From assembly GCA_963718745.1 (NCBI GenBank), contig OY970370.1, positions 186,001-250,000 on the forward strand: a stretch of DNA of 64,000 nucleotides. The letters are read 5' to 3'. The translations under genes were made by a program, and so were the position numbers. Origin of the DNA: Fermentibacter sp963718745 [NCBI: Candidatus Fermentibacterota bacterium]. Its GTDB lineage: Bacteria > Fermentibacterota > Fermentibacteria > Fermentibacterales. Of this stretch, positions 26,966 through 35,326 are shown piece after piece (within the stretch, counting starts at the first letter, position 1; each line of letters opens with the position of its first letter). The notes beneath the pieces were generated by a model that worked only from the letters and a program-made list of their open reading frames with translations, was not told the origin of the DNA and searched no databases.

Positions 26966-29063
26966 GCCGGCGTTCCTCGCGAGGATTCCCCGCGGCCTGG
27001 CGTTCCATGCCGCAGGAGCGGCCGCGCTCTTCCTCTTCTGGAGAATAGCAGGGATGCCCATGCCCGGCGCCGCAGGGAGGCTCATCCCCCTCGCCTGGCT
27101 GCTCGCAGGCGCCATAGCCCCGTTCCGCCCCCCCGGCAGGGCGGAGGTGGCATGCCTGGCCTTCTCGATCTTCACCGGCTTCTTCTGGGCTTCTTCCGAC
27201 ATGCTCCTCGCCGCCTCGGCGGCCTCGATGGTGGCGGGGGTGTTCCCGCCCATGCTCCACCGAGGGGGCCTCGGCGGGCTGAAAGCCGCCCTCGCGCTCA
27301 TCCCGGTCGCCCCCCTCATCATGTTCACGGTGCCGTTCACCGGAGACGAGCCCTTCAATGCAGCTCTCTCCGAGAGCCTGATCCTCGACGGCGACACGGA
27401 CACATCCGACAACCTGAGGCAGCTCGACAGATGGGCATACGTCACCCCGGAGACGGGAGCCCCGGTCGAGGGGATCAGCCATCACCAACCGCTTTTCGCA
27501 CTGCTCATCTCGCCCGGGTTGCTGCTGGGCATCCCCGGTTTCAGGATCGTATCGCTTATCATCTGTTCGCTTGCGATAATCCTCGTCTCGAGATGCGCCG
27601 TCGCCGCCGGGGGAAGCCCGTCGGCCGGCGCAATCGCTGTCCTCCTGCTTCCCGGTGCGGCCTGTGCGGGCCTGGCCTATCCCGACTGGACGGCGGCATG
27701 TCTCGTCACTGCAGGAGCGCTGGCTGCAGGGGGAAGGCGGTCCATCCAGGCAGCCCTGATCGTAGCCCTGGCCCTGGCAGCCACGAAGATGCGGTTCGCC
27801 CCGCTCGGTCTGGGGCTCATCCTGGCGGCGCTGCTGCGGGACCCCAGGATCGGTCCCGCAAGGACGGCCCTCCTTACGGTGGCCGCCACCGGGGCATTCC
27901 TTGCCGCGGACCGCCTGCTCCTCGGCGGAAGCCTCTTCTGGGTGAGATACGGGAACATCGAGTTCCTGAGCGTGATCTGGCACAGGACCATCTCCGGATG
28001 GCCCGACATCCTGCTGCTACCCGTCAATGCCCTGCTGGACCAGGAGTCGGGTCTGCTGTGGCGCGCACCATGGCTCGCCCTCGCAGTCCCGGGGATCCCC
28101 GCACTCCTCGCCGGGAAGAGCCCCGCAGCCCGGGCCCTCCTCATCTCCGGCGCGTTCTACCTGGCCGGGGTGTTCATCTGGACTCCCACGGAGTGGCATG
28201 CGATGCCCACCCCGACTGGCAGATTCTTCGTAGCCCTCCTCCCTCTCGCGGCGGTCGCGGCTTCCGTAAGGCGGCCGTCGAAGCCCCTGATGCTCTACTC
28301 GATCGCGGCATCCTCCCTCTGTCTGGCCTTCCCGCTGCTCCGGTTCAACCACATGGACGGACGGGACTCCCTGTTCGATCTCGTCGGCAGGTCTCTGCCC
28401 GACAACCTGTGCCTCGTCCTCCCGTCCATGGTCAGACCCGATCTCCTAGTCACGGCTTCATGGCTGGCGGCATGGGCGATCCTTCTCGTGCTCGTGATGA
28501 AGCGGCGCAACGGGGCGGCGCTGGTCTTCGCCTCGCTGATGATCCCCCTCGCCGTGCTCGCGACCCGCTCCCGGGGAGGCGTCTTCGAGGCCGAGGACCT
28601 CCGGGCCGATTACAGGATCGGATGTTCACGATACCCCGTCTCACAGGACCCCCTGACGAGGAACTCCTGGACCGGTTCGAGGGAGAGGCTCCTCAGGATC
28701 GGATCCGAAGGCGATGCGGTGCTGCTTCCCCTGCCTCCCGGCGAGGGGACGGGACTTCTCGAGATCGAGCTGAGAGGGGTCGCAGAGGGCGGCATGGCAC
28801 CCTGCCTGGATATCACCGGTCCGGGCTGTTCGGGAAGGCTGGTCCTGGACTCGCCCGAAGCCGAACTGCCAGAATGGATAGCTTCGGTGAGGAGGGGAGA
28901 GGGTACTCCGGCACAGCACCCCGGAAACACGGTCAGCTCCATCGTCAGGATGGTGATCCCGGACGGAGGGAAGGGCGGGGTGCTCATCCTCTCCGCCGGC
29001 ACCGACATGGGGCCGGAAGCAGGCATTTTCCTGGACCGGATCAGGGTATCGAGGCGCCCATGA
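26952..29063 (+). CDS. GT-C-like membrane glycosyltransferase with C-terminal soluble domain
   Basis: 703 residues with about 12 membrane helices to ~540. An Asp-Glu pair sits in the first outer loop (PFTGDEPFNAAL, 132-133), followed by SHHQPLFALLISPGLLLGIPG. This is the arrangement of PMT/ArnT-type enzymes that use polyprenyl-phosphate sugars on the outer face of the membrane. Residues ~550-703 form a soluble beta domain (LRIGSEGDAVLLPLPPGEG, GLLEIELRGVAEGG, GVLILSAGTD) expected outside the membrane. The ATG overlaps the upstream gene by 14 bases. Glycosyltransferase activity is inferred from topology and the DE motif. Confidence 0.72.
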   Translation: MQIHRPAFLARIPRGLAFHAAGAAALFLFWRIAGMPMPGAAGRLIPLAWLLAGAIAPFRPPGRAEVACLAFSIFTGFFWASSDMLLAASAASMVAGVFPPMLHRGGLGGLKAALALIPVAPLIMFTVPFTGDEPFNAALSESLILDGDTDTSDNLRQLDRWAYVTPETGAPVEGISHHQPLFALLISPGLLLGIPGFRIVSLIICSLAIILVSRCAVAAGGSPSAGAIAVLLLPGAACAGLAYPDWTAACLVTAGALAAGGRRSIQAALIVALALAATKMRFAPLGLGLILAALLRDPRIGPARTALLTVAATGAFLAADRLLLGGSLFWVRYGNIEFLSVIWHRTISGWPDILLLPVNALLDQESGLLWRAPWLALAVPGIPALLAGKSPAARALLISGAFYLAGVFIWTPTEWHAMPTPTGRFFVALLPLAAVAASVRRPSKPLMLYSIAASSLCLAFPLLRFNHMDGRDSLFDLVGRSLPDNLCLVLPSMVRPDLLVTASWLAAWAILLVLVMKRRNGAALVFASLMIPLAVLATRSRGGVFEAEDLRADYRIGCSRYPVSQDPLTRNSWTGSRERLLRIGSEGDAVLLPLPPGEGTGLLEIELRGVAEGGMAPCLDITGPGCSGRLVLDSPEAELPEWIASVRRGEGTPAQHPGNTVSSIVRMVIPDGGKGGVLILSAGTDMGPEAGIFLDRIRVSRRP

Positions 29064-29875
29064 AGCTGGACGTGGTCATCCCCACGAGGAACGGACTCGA
29101 ACTGCTCTCGACCTGCCTCCCGCCTCTCCTGGAGGCAGGGCGGCGGACGGAGATCGGGATCAGGGTCGTGGACGACGGATCCTCCGACGGGACTCTCGAA
29201 CGGGGCAGCGCCCTCTACCCCGGGGTCGAGTTCATTCCCGGAGGAGGCGAGCGGGGTTTCTGCCATGCCGTCAACCGCGGCGCCGCGGAATCCCGCGCCC
29301 GGTTCATGCTCCTGCTGAACAACGACGTGATCGTCGAGCCCCGGAGCGTCCTCGACCTCGTCGACAGGATGGCCCGCGCTTCCGCGGAGGTGTTCTCCGT
29401 CATGCCCGCCATCATCAGGAGGGACGGTTCCGACGAGAGCCTCCTCCGCTGCGGCTTCAGGCACGGACTGGCGGTGATCGGCACGGGGCCGGGCGCTCCA
29501 TACCCCTCGGGCGCATGCTCCATATTCAGGATGGATGCGTGGAGGAGCCTCGGGGGTCTGGACACGAGGTACGCCCCCATGTACTGGGAGGATGTCGACA
29601 TCGGCCTCAGGGCCGCAGCAAGGGGGCTCCGCATCGAAAGAGAAGGCGGGATCACGGTCCGGCACATGCACGCGGCGACCGCCGGGCATGGCGGCCCGAT
29701 GAGGCGGCTCCGCGAACGGAACAGGTTCATCCTGATGGACGCGCATTTCGGGAACAGAAGATTCGAAACCGGCCTCTTCCTCCCCGTTCATGCCCTTGTT
29801 TCCATCCTGCGCGGGAGGCCGGAGTTCCTCGGCGGCTTCCGCGACTTCCTCGCATGGCGAAGGAGGCGGATCTGA
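29060..29875 (+). CDS. GT2 glycosyltransferase
   Basis: 271 residues with one GT-A domain: LDVVIPTRNGLELL, IRVVDDGSSDGT, ERGFCHAVNRGA, FMLLLNNDVIVEP and MYWEDVDIGLRAAARG. The WEDVD block is typical of rhamnosyl- and galactosyl-transferases of O-antigen and exopolysaccharide clusters. ATGA overlap with the preceding membrane enzyme. It is the last gene of the glycan cluster; the kinase that follows overlaps its end by 22 bases if the upstream start is used. Confidence 0.88.
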   Translation: MKLDVVIPTRNGLELLSTCLPPLLEAGRRTEIGIRVVDDGSSDGTLERGSALYPGVEFIPGGGERGFCHAVNRGAAESRARFMLLLNNDVIVEPRSVLDLVDRMARASAEVFSVMPAIIRRDGSDESLLRCGFRHGLAVIGTGPGAPYPSGACSIFRMDAWRSLGGLDTRYAPMYWEDVDIGLRAAARGLRIEREGGITVRHMHAATAGHGGPMRRLRERNRFILMDAHFGNRRFETGLFLPVHALVSILRGRPEFLGGFRDFLAWRRRRI

Positions 29876-31527
29876 AGGGCGTCGTGCGTTCGGAAGGCCG
29901 GCGCTTCATGATCGGCGTCGAGCTGCTCCTCGGGCTGGCCCTGGGGGCTGCGACAGTGGCGACGACGGTGGCTCTGCTGGTGGTCTTTCTCCAGGAGGAG
30001 CGGCTGGAAGGTGAACGAAGGGAGCGCGGTGCGCTGGTTGCGGAGGCGGCGGCATCGGGAGTCGACGGGCTTGCGACAGGAGAGTCTGTCGACGAGCTGC
30101 TGAGGAGATACGAGATCGCCGGACTCACCTCCGGAGCCGTCCTCGTCGAATCCGGCGAAGCGGAGGATTTCCTACCACCCGGGGGAGACTCCGGGAACTG
30201 GTTCCTGAGGAGCACCGACAGCGGTGCGCTGCTGGCAGTCCGGCTGCCCCCCGTGGACCGTGGAGCCGGCAACGCGCTGATGCTTCTCCTGGGGGCGATG
30301 TCGGCCATCCTCCTCGTGCTGGTCTTGTATGCCCCGTCCTACGTATCGAGGAATCTCACGGGACCCCTTGCGGGGCTGCTCGCGGATGCAGGCAGAGCGG
30401 GCGCCGGAGACGGAAGCGCCGTTGCAGCCAAGGCCTCCTTCACCCGCCTCGTCGAAATGCTTGCCCAGAGGGATGTCGAACTCGAGAACCTCCGCTCGAT
30501 CGCAGAGAAGAGGGCCGACATGGCCGAACTCAGCGCATCGACGATCATCTCCGCCATGCGCTCCTCCGTGCTGGCCCTGGATGACGCAGGCTGTCTCGTC
30601 GCATTCAACGGCGCGGCTGCGGAACTCTTCGGGCTGGTGGAGGAGGATCTCGGAAGGCCCTTCCCTGCCTCCAGGACCGCACTCGGCGAGGCTGTAGCTA
30701 GGATCAGCGGCGACGGGGCCTCGGACGTCGAGGAGTTCGAACACACCGAGGCAGGCGAGTGCGGCGAGATGGTCCTCGCGGTCTCGGTGAGCCGCTCCCG
30801 GGAGGGGATGACAGCCATTCTCGCCACCGACGTGAGCCGGTTGAGGACCCTCGAGCGCAGGCTGGCCGAAGAGGCCGTTCTCGCAGGTCTCGGAACCGCT
30901 TCGGCAGGGATCGCTCATGAGATGGGGAACACGCTCTGTGCTCTCTCCGGATTCATCGACCTCCTTGCCAGAGGCAGGACCGACGAGAGGGCCGAGGCTC
31001 TAATCGCAGAGGCCAGGGCGGAGGTCAGATCAGCCCTGCGCATGATCGACTCCTTCAAGATGCTCTCTTCGGTTCCACAGAGCGCAGGATCGATCCTCGA
31101 CATCGCTGACCTCGCGGAGTCGGCCGGGGGCTGGGCTGCGGCAGCCGGCGGACCGGTCGAGGTGGAGGCCGGAGGTCTCTCCGGCACGATAAGAGCGGAT
31201 CGGGAACTGCTCGACAGGGCAGTGGTCAATCTGCTCAGGAACGCAAGAGATGCCGATCCCGAAGGATCGATCCTCCTGTCGATCTCCGCAGGCGAGGGCA
31301 ACCTCAGGATAGTCGTAGGAGACAGGGGGCAGGGTCTTCCTCCCGATCCCTCGGGAGTCCTCAGACCCTTCTTCTCGACCAAGAAGGACCAGGGGCACAT
31401 GGGCATGGGGCTGACGCTCGCACGGAGGATAGCGATGTCGTTCGGCGGCGACCTGAAGGCCCGGGCGCGCCCGGGCGGAGGGGCGGAGTTCGAGATCGTA
31501 GTGCCGCTTCAGGGAGGGACGTCATGA
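29854..31527 (+). CDS. Membrane sensor histidine kinase (PAS-HisKA-HATPase)
   Basis: 557 residues, likely partner of the sigma54 activator next door. Two membrane helices (MIGVELLLGLALGAATVATT and NALMLLLGAMSAILLVLVLY) bracket a ~100-residue outer domain, followed by a HAMP-like linker, a PAS domain (VLALDDAGCLVAFNGAAAEL), HisKA GIAHEMGN (phospho-His 355) and a HATPase with NLLRNARDADP, GDRGQGLP and MGMGLTLARRIAMSFGG. This resembles the NtrB/ZraS group. The ATG at 29854 has no ribosome site; GTG 29884, four bases after GAAGGG, is a real alternative. Confidence 0.88.
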   Translation: MAKEADLKGVVRSEGRRFMIGVELLLGLALGAATVATTVALLVVFLQEERLEGERRERGALVAEAAASGVDGLATGESVDELLRRYEIAGLTSGAVLVESGEAEDFLPPGGDSGNWFLRSTDSGALLAVRLPPVDRGAGNALMLLLGAMSAILLVLVLYAPSYVSRNLTGPLAGLLADAGRAGAGDGSAVAAKASFTRLVEMLAQRDVELENLRSIAEKRADMAELSASTIISAMRSSVLALDDAGCLVAFNGAAAELFGLVEEDLGRPFPASRTALGEAVARISGDGASDVEEFEHTEAGECGEMVLAVSVSRSREGMTAILATDVSRLRTLERRLAEEAVLAGLGTASAGIAHEMGNTLCALSGFIDLLARGRTDERAEALIAEARAEVRSALRMIDSFKMLSSVPQSAGSILDIADLAESAGGWAAAAGGPVEVEAGGLSGTIRADRELLDRAVVNLLRNARDADPEGSILLSISAGEGNLRIVVGDRGQGLPPDPSGVLRPFFSTKKDQGHMGMGLTLARRIAMSFGGDLKARARPGGGAEFEIVVPLQGGTS

Positions 31528-32801
31528 GATCGCTTCTCCTGGTCGAGGACAAGCGTGGCATGCGCACGATGCTCACTGCCGCGCTGAAGGAGGACGGCTG
31601 GGAGGTCACGGCCGTCCAGGACGGCCTCGAGGCCGTTGGAATGGCCGCCGGGTCGTCATTCGACATCGTCCTGTGCGACGTCTGCCTCCCGGGTGCGGAC
31701 GGGATCGAGGTGCTCGAAGCGTTCACGAGGCTGCGTCCCGGAACCCCGGTAGTGCTCATGACCGCATTCGGAACCATAGATCTGGCTGTGAGGGCGATGA
31801 AGCTCGGTGCCCGGGACTTCATCACCAAGCCCTTCGAGCTCGGCACCCTGACCGCGCTGCTCGCCTCGAGCCTGAAGAGCTGCTCCGGAGAGATGATAGG
31901 GCGGAGCCAGGGTTTCCTGGAAGCTCTGGAGAGGGCCGGGAGAGCCTCCAGGAGCTCACTCAACGTCCTGATACTGGGGGAGAGCGGAACAGGCAAGGAG
32001 CTGCTGGCCCGGAGGATTCACGATACCGGAACGCGGAGCGGCGGACCCTTCATCCCGGTGAACTGCGCCGCGATACCTTCCGAACTGATGGAGAGCGAAC
32101 TGTTCGGAACCGAGAGGGGCGCCTTCACCGGTGCCGATTCCGAGAGACCGGGCAGATTCGAGCTGGCCGGAGGAGGGACGATCTTCCTCGACGAGGTGGG
32201 CGATCTGGCTCTCAACCTCCAGGGAAAGCTCCTCAGGGTCATCCAGGAGAGGACTTTCACGCGGATCGGCGGAACAGCCCAGCGCATGGCCGATGTACGG
32301 ATACTCTCCGCGAGCAACAGGGATCTGGCGACCGGGGTCTCGGCGGGCCGCTTCAGAGCCGACCTGTACTTCCGCCTGTCCGAGTTCCCCGTGACGATCC
32401 CGCCTCTGAGGGAGAGGAGGGGAGACATCCCAGTCCTCACTGAGCATTTCATGTCCGAAGCTGGAAGAGGCGGGTGCGCCCTTCCCCCGGGCTGCATGGA
32501 GGCCCTGGAGCGCTACGGCTGGCCGGGCAACGTCAGGGAGCTGCGGAGCATCATCCACAGGGCCTGCGCACTCTCTGCGGGCAGGGCTGTCGAGAGGTGC
32601 GACCTCGAGATTCCGGACGGGCCAGCCGGTTCCGGACTGCTTGATGCGGCCTCCAGGGCCGCGCGGGAAGCGGAGAGATCACTTCTGGAGGAAACGCTCG
32701 AGGCCTGCTCCTGGAACAGGTCCGAGGCCGCAAGGCGACTCGGAGTGAGCAGACGCACCCTTCTCAACAAGATAAGGGATCTGGGCCTGCGCTCCTCCTG
32801 A
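31524..32801 (+). CDS. Sigma54-dependent response regulator, NtrC family
   Basis: 425 residues: receiver (phospho-Asp52 in LCDVCLPG), AAA+ domain with Walker A GESGTGKE (152-159), sigma54-contact loop GAFTGA intact (199-204), Walker B GGGTIFLDEVG, and a C-terminal Fis-type helix-turn-helix (NRSEAARRLGVSRRTLLNKI). It activates RNA polymerase with sigma54 after phosphorylation by the kinase encoded just upstream (ATGA overlap). Target promoters cannot be identified here; I saw no convincing GG-N10-GC element in the immediate gaps. Confidence 0.95.
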   Translation: MRSLLLVEDKRGMRTMLTAALKEDGWEVTAVQDGLEAVGMAAGSSFDIVLCDVCLPGADGIEVLEAFTRLRPGTPVVLMTAFGTIDLAVRAMKLGARDFITKPFELGTLTALLASSLKSCSGEMIGRSQGFLEALERAGRASRSSLNVLILGESGTGKELLARRIHDTGTRSGGPFIPVNCAAIPSELMESELFGTERGAFTGADSERPGRFELAGGGTIFLDEVGDLALNLQGKLLRVIQERTFTRIGGTAQRMADVRILSASNRDLATGVSAGRFRADLYFRLSEFPVTIPPLRERRGDIPVLTEHFMSEAGRGGCALPPGCMEALERYGWPGNVRELRSIIHRACALSAGRAVERCDLEIPDGPAGSGLLDAASRAAREAERSLLEETLEACSWNRSEAARRLGVSRRTLLNKIRDLGLRSS

Positions 32802-32805
32802 CCGG

Positions 32806-34515
32806 TCAGGGCTGGATCGGCGGGATCGATTCCAGGGCAGCCTCCAGCGTGAGCCCCGGTACCTTCGAGACGGCATCGAGCACCTTCGCCGTCCCCTTCA
32901 GCGAGACCCCCTTCTCGAAGCAGCCTACCGCGATCGAGGCGACCCGGTCCTCGCCCAGGGAGGCCCAGTCGCAACCGGCCCTCCTGGATCCCCTCCGCCT
33001 GTCCGTGAGGAGCCATGCGAGCGAAGAGGCCGGCCAGCCGACCTCGGGACGTATCCTGTCGAACAGGTCGGCGGTCTCCCAGTTGAGCAGCCTACCGACG
33101 AGCTGTTCAGAGACCCCCAGGGACGAATAGAGGATCCTTCTGTCCCAGGGCCTCGGCCTGAGCCGTGCCGTAATATTCGCCCGGAGTTCCTCGGAGACCG
33201 CCTCCGGGGGGAGGTCGGTGTCCGGGTACATCCGGTCGGGTCCCGGAAGGATGCGCTCGAAAGTCGTATTTCCGCTGCGGAGAGCCTGCCGCGTCTCGGA
33301 GGGAACCCCGTCGAAGGCTTCCCTGACCCTGGCCACGACCTCCTGGGAAGTCGTCACCAGATCCTCGTGCGGACCGAAGAAGAGAAGAACCGCGTCCTCG
33401 GGTGATGTCACACCCAGAGCGGCTCTCAGAGCTTCCGGAGCCCTCCTGATGCATGGTCTGCTCTCGAGGCATGCGATGACCCTCACACGTCCGTCCAGCT
33501 CGTCCATGAAATCCGTTCCCGGCTGGAGCGGCGAGTCCAGGAACCGGTCGAAACCCCGCAGGACCTGTACCGCCGCCTCCTCGCCGGGAGCCGGCGCGGA
33601 GATCCCCGGCAGGCCGGAGACAGCGATCGCCGAATCGTCCAGGAAGATGGGGGACGCGTTGTACATGTCCCTTTCCAGCCCGGCTGGCGCGAGCGCGTCC
33701 CTGAGGTCCAGAAGACCCTTCTGTCTGTAGCCTTCCACGCGGCAGAGAGCCTCTATCATGCCGATCTGCGGGACACCCTTTATCTCGACTCGGGTTCCGC
33801 CACGGATGGAGACATTCACGTCCTGGCGCACCGAGCCTATGCCTCTTCTCACCCTGTGGGTCGAGCGCATGACCTCGCCGACCAGGGCTGCACCCGCGGC
33901 CGCTTCCGCCGGGGTGTAGAACTCCGGCATGGTCACTGACTCGACGAGCGGAATCGACAGCCTGTCGGTGCGGTAGTAGACGTGGTGACCCACGTCGTCC
34001 ACCTCGCGGCAGGCGTCTTCCTCCAGGCTGAGCTGGAAGAAGCCCAGCGTCCTGTCCATGAAGGGTATGCGGCCGTTCACACCGATGATGGCGGTGCGCT
34101 GGAAGCCCGTCGGGATGCTGCCGTCGAGATACTGCTTGCGTGTGATGTGGATTTCGTCGACGAGGGACATGCCGAACATCATGGCTATCTCTATGGCGTA
34201 TTCTACAGCGGAGGGATCGGCCTTGAAGGGTGGCGTGTCGTCCATCTCGTAGGTGCAGACGCTGCTGTTGTACAGGAGGTAGTGGACCTGCTTCCTGGTC
34301 TTGAACTCCATGAGGGCGGTCCCGTCGTACTCTCCGAACTCGCTGAGGGTCGGGCGCATGTGTCGGAGGAGCTCGGAGTCCGGAGCGTCGTTCCTTATCC
34401 TCGCGGGGCAGCGGCAGAAGAGCTTGTTCGGGGTGGCCAGCTGCTGGTGTGTCTCCAACCCGCAGCGGAAACCGAGCTCTATCAGCTCGGAATAGCTATC
34501 GGCGGAAGATGGCAA
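32806..34515 (-). CDS. gatE: Glutamyl-tRNA(Gln) amidotransferase subunit E-like (GatE)
   Basis: 569 residues. GatE, with GatD, converts Glu-tRNA(Gln) to Gln-tRNA(Gln) and is known from archaea. Shared with GatB: CGLETHQQLATPNKLFCRCP, RPTLSEFGEYDG, YLDGSIPTGFQRT, LEEDACR, YRTDRLSIPLVE and GSVRQDVNVSIRGGTRVEIK. What makes it GatE is the insert between the cradle and the tail (about 295-415, the AspRS-like GAD domain, with EDAVLLFFGPHEDLVTTSQE) and the signature PGPDRMYPDTDLPP at 425-438. Bacterial GatB has YRYFPEPDLPP-type sequence there and is shorter (~480). A TTG start with AAGGAG seven bases before it. No GatD, GatA or GatC lies in the window. It converges on the NtrC gene with four bases between. 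Confidence 0.87.
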   Translation of the reverse strand: MPSSADSYSELIELGFRCGLETHQQLATPNKLFCRCPARIRNDAPDSELLRHMRPTLSEFGEYDGTALMEFKTRKQVHYLLYNSSVCTYEMDDTPPFKADPSAVEYAIEIAMMFGMSLVDEIHITRKQYLDGSIPTGFQRTAIIGVNGRIPFMDRTLGFFQLSLEEDACREVDDVGHHVYYRTDRLSIPLVESVTMPEFYTPAEAAAGAALVGEVMRSTHRVRRGIGSVRQDVNVSIRGGTRVEIKGVPQIGMIEALCRVEGYRQKGLLDLRDALAPAGLERDMYNASPIFLDDSAIAVSGLPGISAPAPGEEAAVQVLRGFDRFLDSPLQPGTDFMDELDGRVRVIACLESRPCIRRAPEALRAALGVTSPEDAVLLFFGPHEDLVTTSQEVVARVREAFDGVPSETRQALRSGNTTFERILPGPDRMYPDTDLPPEAVSEELRANITARLRPRPWDRRILYSSLGVSEQLVGRLLNWETADLFDRIRPEVGWPASSLAWLLTDRRRGSRRAGCDWASLGEDRVASIAVGCFEKGVSLKGTAKVLDAVSKVPGLTLEAALESIPPIQP

Positions 34516-34550
34516 GGGGGATCTCCTTCCGGTCGGGGAAAATCAGGGTG

Positions 34551-34578
34551 AACATACCAGCAGCGGCAGAGGGGTCAA
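34551..34578 (-). promoter_or_regulatory. Sigma70-type promoter for the gatE-like gene
   Basis: On the minus strand TTGACC (34578-34573), 16-base spacer, TATGTT (34556-34551). Transcription would start about 30 bases before the TTG codon at 34515, leaving room for the AAGGAG site. It is back to back with the hpf promoter, whose -35 hexamer is also TTGACC. Confidence 0.65.
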
Positions 34579-34602
34579 GAAATGAACCGGAGAATCCGCT
34601 CG

Positions 34603-34631
34603 TTGACCTTTGTCGGACTCCCGGGTATGAT
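34603..34631 (+). promoter_or_regulatory. Sigma70-type promoter for hpf-hprK-ptsH-ptsI
   Basis: TTGACC (34603-34608), 17-base spacer, TATGAT (34626-34631); both hexamers are five of six to consensus. Transcription would begin near 34638, giving a leader of about 118 bases before the hpf ATG. That leader contains the terminator-like hairpin listed separately. This is the clearest promoter in the window. Confidence 0.75.
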
Positions 34632-34672
34632 CCGTGCGTGAAGGCACACGAGGGAAAGCTGGCCCTTCAATA

Positions 34673-34700
34673 CGCTGCTCCATCCGGGGGGCAGCGTTTT
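34673..34700 (+). terminator. Terminator-like hairpin inside the hpf leader
   Basis: CGCTGCTCC pairs with GGGGCAGCG (nine pairs including one G-U, six-base loop) and is followed directly by TTTT at 34697-34700. It lies between the strong promoter at 34603 and the hpf ATG at 34756, where no gene ends. It could therefore be an attenuator, or could end a short RNA of about 60 bases. I see no convincing mutually exclusive anti-terminator partner by eye. Confidence 0.6.
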
Positions 34701-34755
34701 GTCGTATCTGGCTCTCCTACGGGTGCAGTGCGCCGTACATAGAAAGGAGCTGGGC

Positions 34756-35325
34756 ATGAACATCGACGTCAGCGGCAGGCACTTCGACCTCTCCGACGGC
34801 ATCAAGACCTATGTGAAGGAGAAGCTGTCCGTAATGGAGAGGTTCTATGACGGCATCGACGATATCCACGTCGTACTCGAATTCTCGGCGGGAACCAACA
34901 CCGCCCGCGTGCAGGTGAGGGGGGACAGGCTCAAGATCGACGCCAGAGCCCATTCCCACGACATGTACGCCGCTTTTGACGAATCCGTGAGCAATCTCGA
35001 GAGGCAGCTCCGCCGCTTCAAGGACAGGCTCCACAGCCATCCGCACAGGGGCGCCCAGGAGGACACAAACGCCGCCTTCCTCTCTGCCGGGGACTTCTGG
35101 ACGCCTGCCACGGGCTCCGAACTCACCGGCCCGTTCGTGATCGACAGGATTGACTCGCTCCCCAGGATGAAGACGGAAGAGGCCATGACCGAGTATGAGC
35201 TCGCGGGCGGCCACTGCATGATATTCCAGAACACCGAGACTTCGTCCGTGAATGCCGTCTACCGTGCTTCGGACGGTTCCACCAGGGTGGTCGAGCTGAT
35301 CCAGCTCCGGGAGGAGAGCATCTGA
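34756..35325 (+). CDS. hpf: Ribosome hibernation promoting factor, long form
   Basis: 189 residues: S30AE domain (MNIDVSGRHFDLSDGIKTYV, ERFYDGIDDIHVVLEFSA) that binds in the 30S decoding centre, a linker, and a C-terminal dimerisation domain (VIDRIDSLPRMKTEEAMTEY, then MIFQNTETSSVNAVYRASDG). The long form makes 100S ribosome dimers by itself. The ATG at 34756 follows AAAGGAG at 34743 by six bases. It heads the hprK-ptsH-ptsI cluster; hpf next to hprK also occurs in the rpoN clusters of proteobacteria. Transcription starts at the promoter at 34603 and must pass the leader hairpin. Confidence 0.93.
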   Translation: MNIDVSGRHFDLSDGIKTYVKEKLSVMERFYDGIDDIHVVLEFSAGTNTARVQVRGDRLKIDARAHSHDMYAAFDESVSNLERQLRRFKDRLHSHPHRGAQEDTNAAFLSAGDFWTPATGSELTGPFVIDRIDSLPRMKTEEAMTEYELAGGHCMIFQNTETSSVNAVYRASDGSTRVVELIQLREESI

Positions 35326-35326
35326 C

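Noticed and set aside
32806-34515. Calling this gene gatB
   Set aside because: It has the longer length, the GAD-type insert and the MYPDTD signature, which fit GatE and not GatB.
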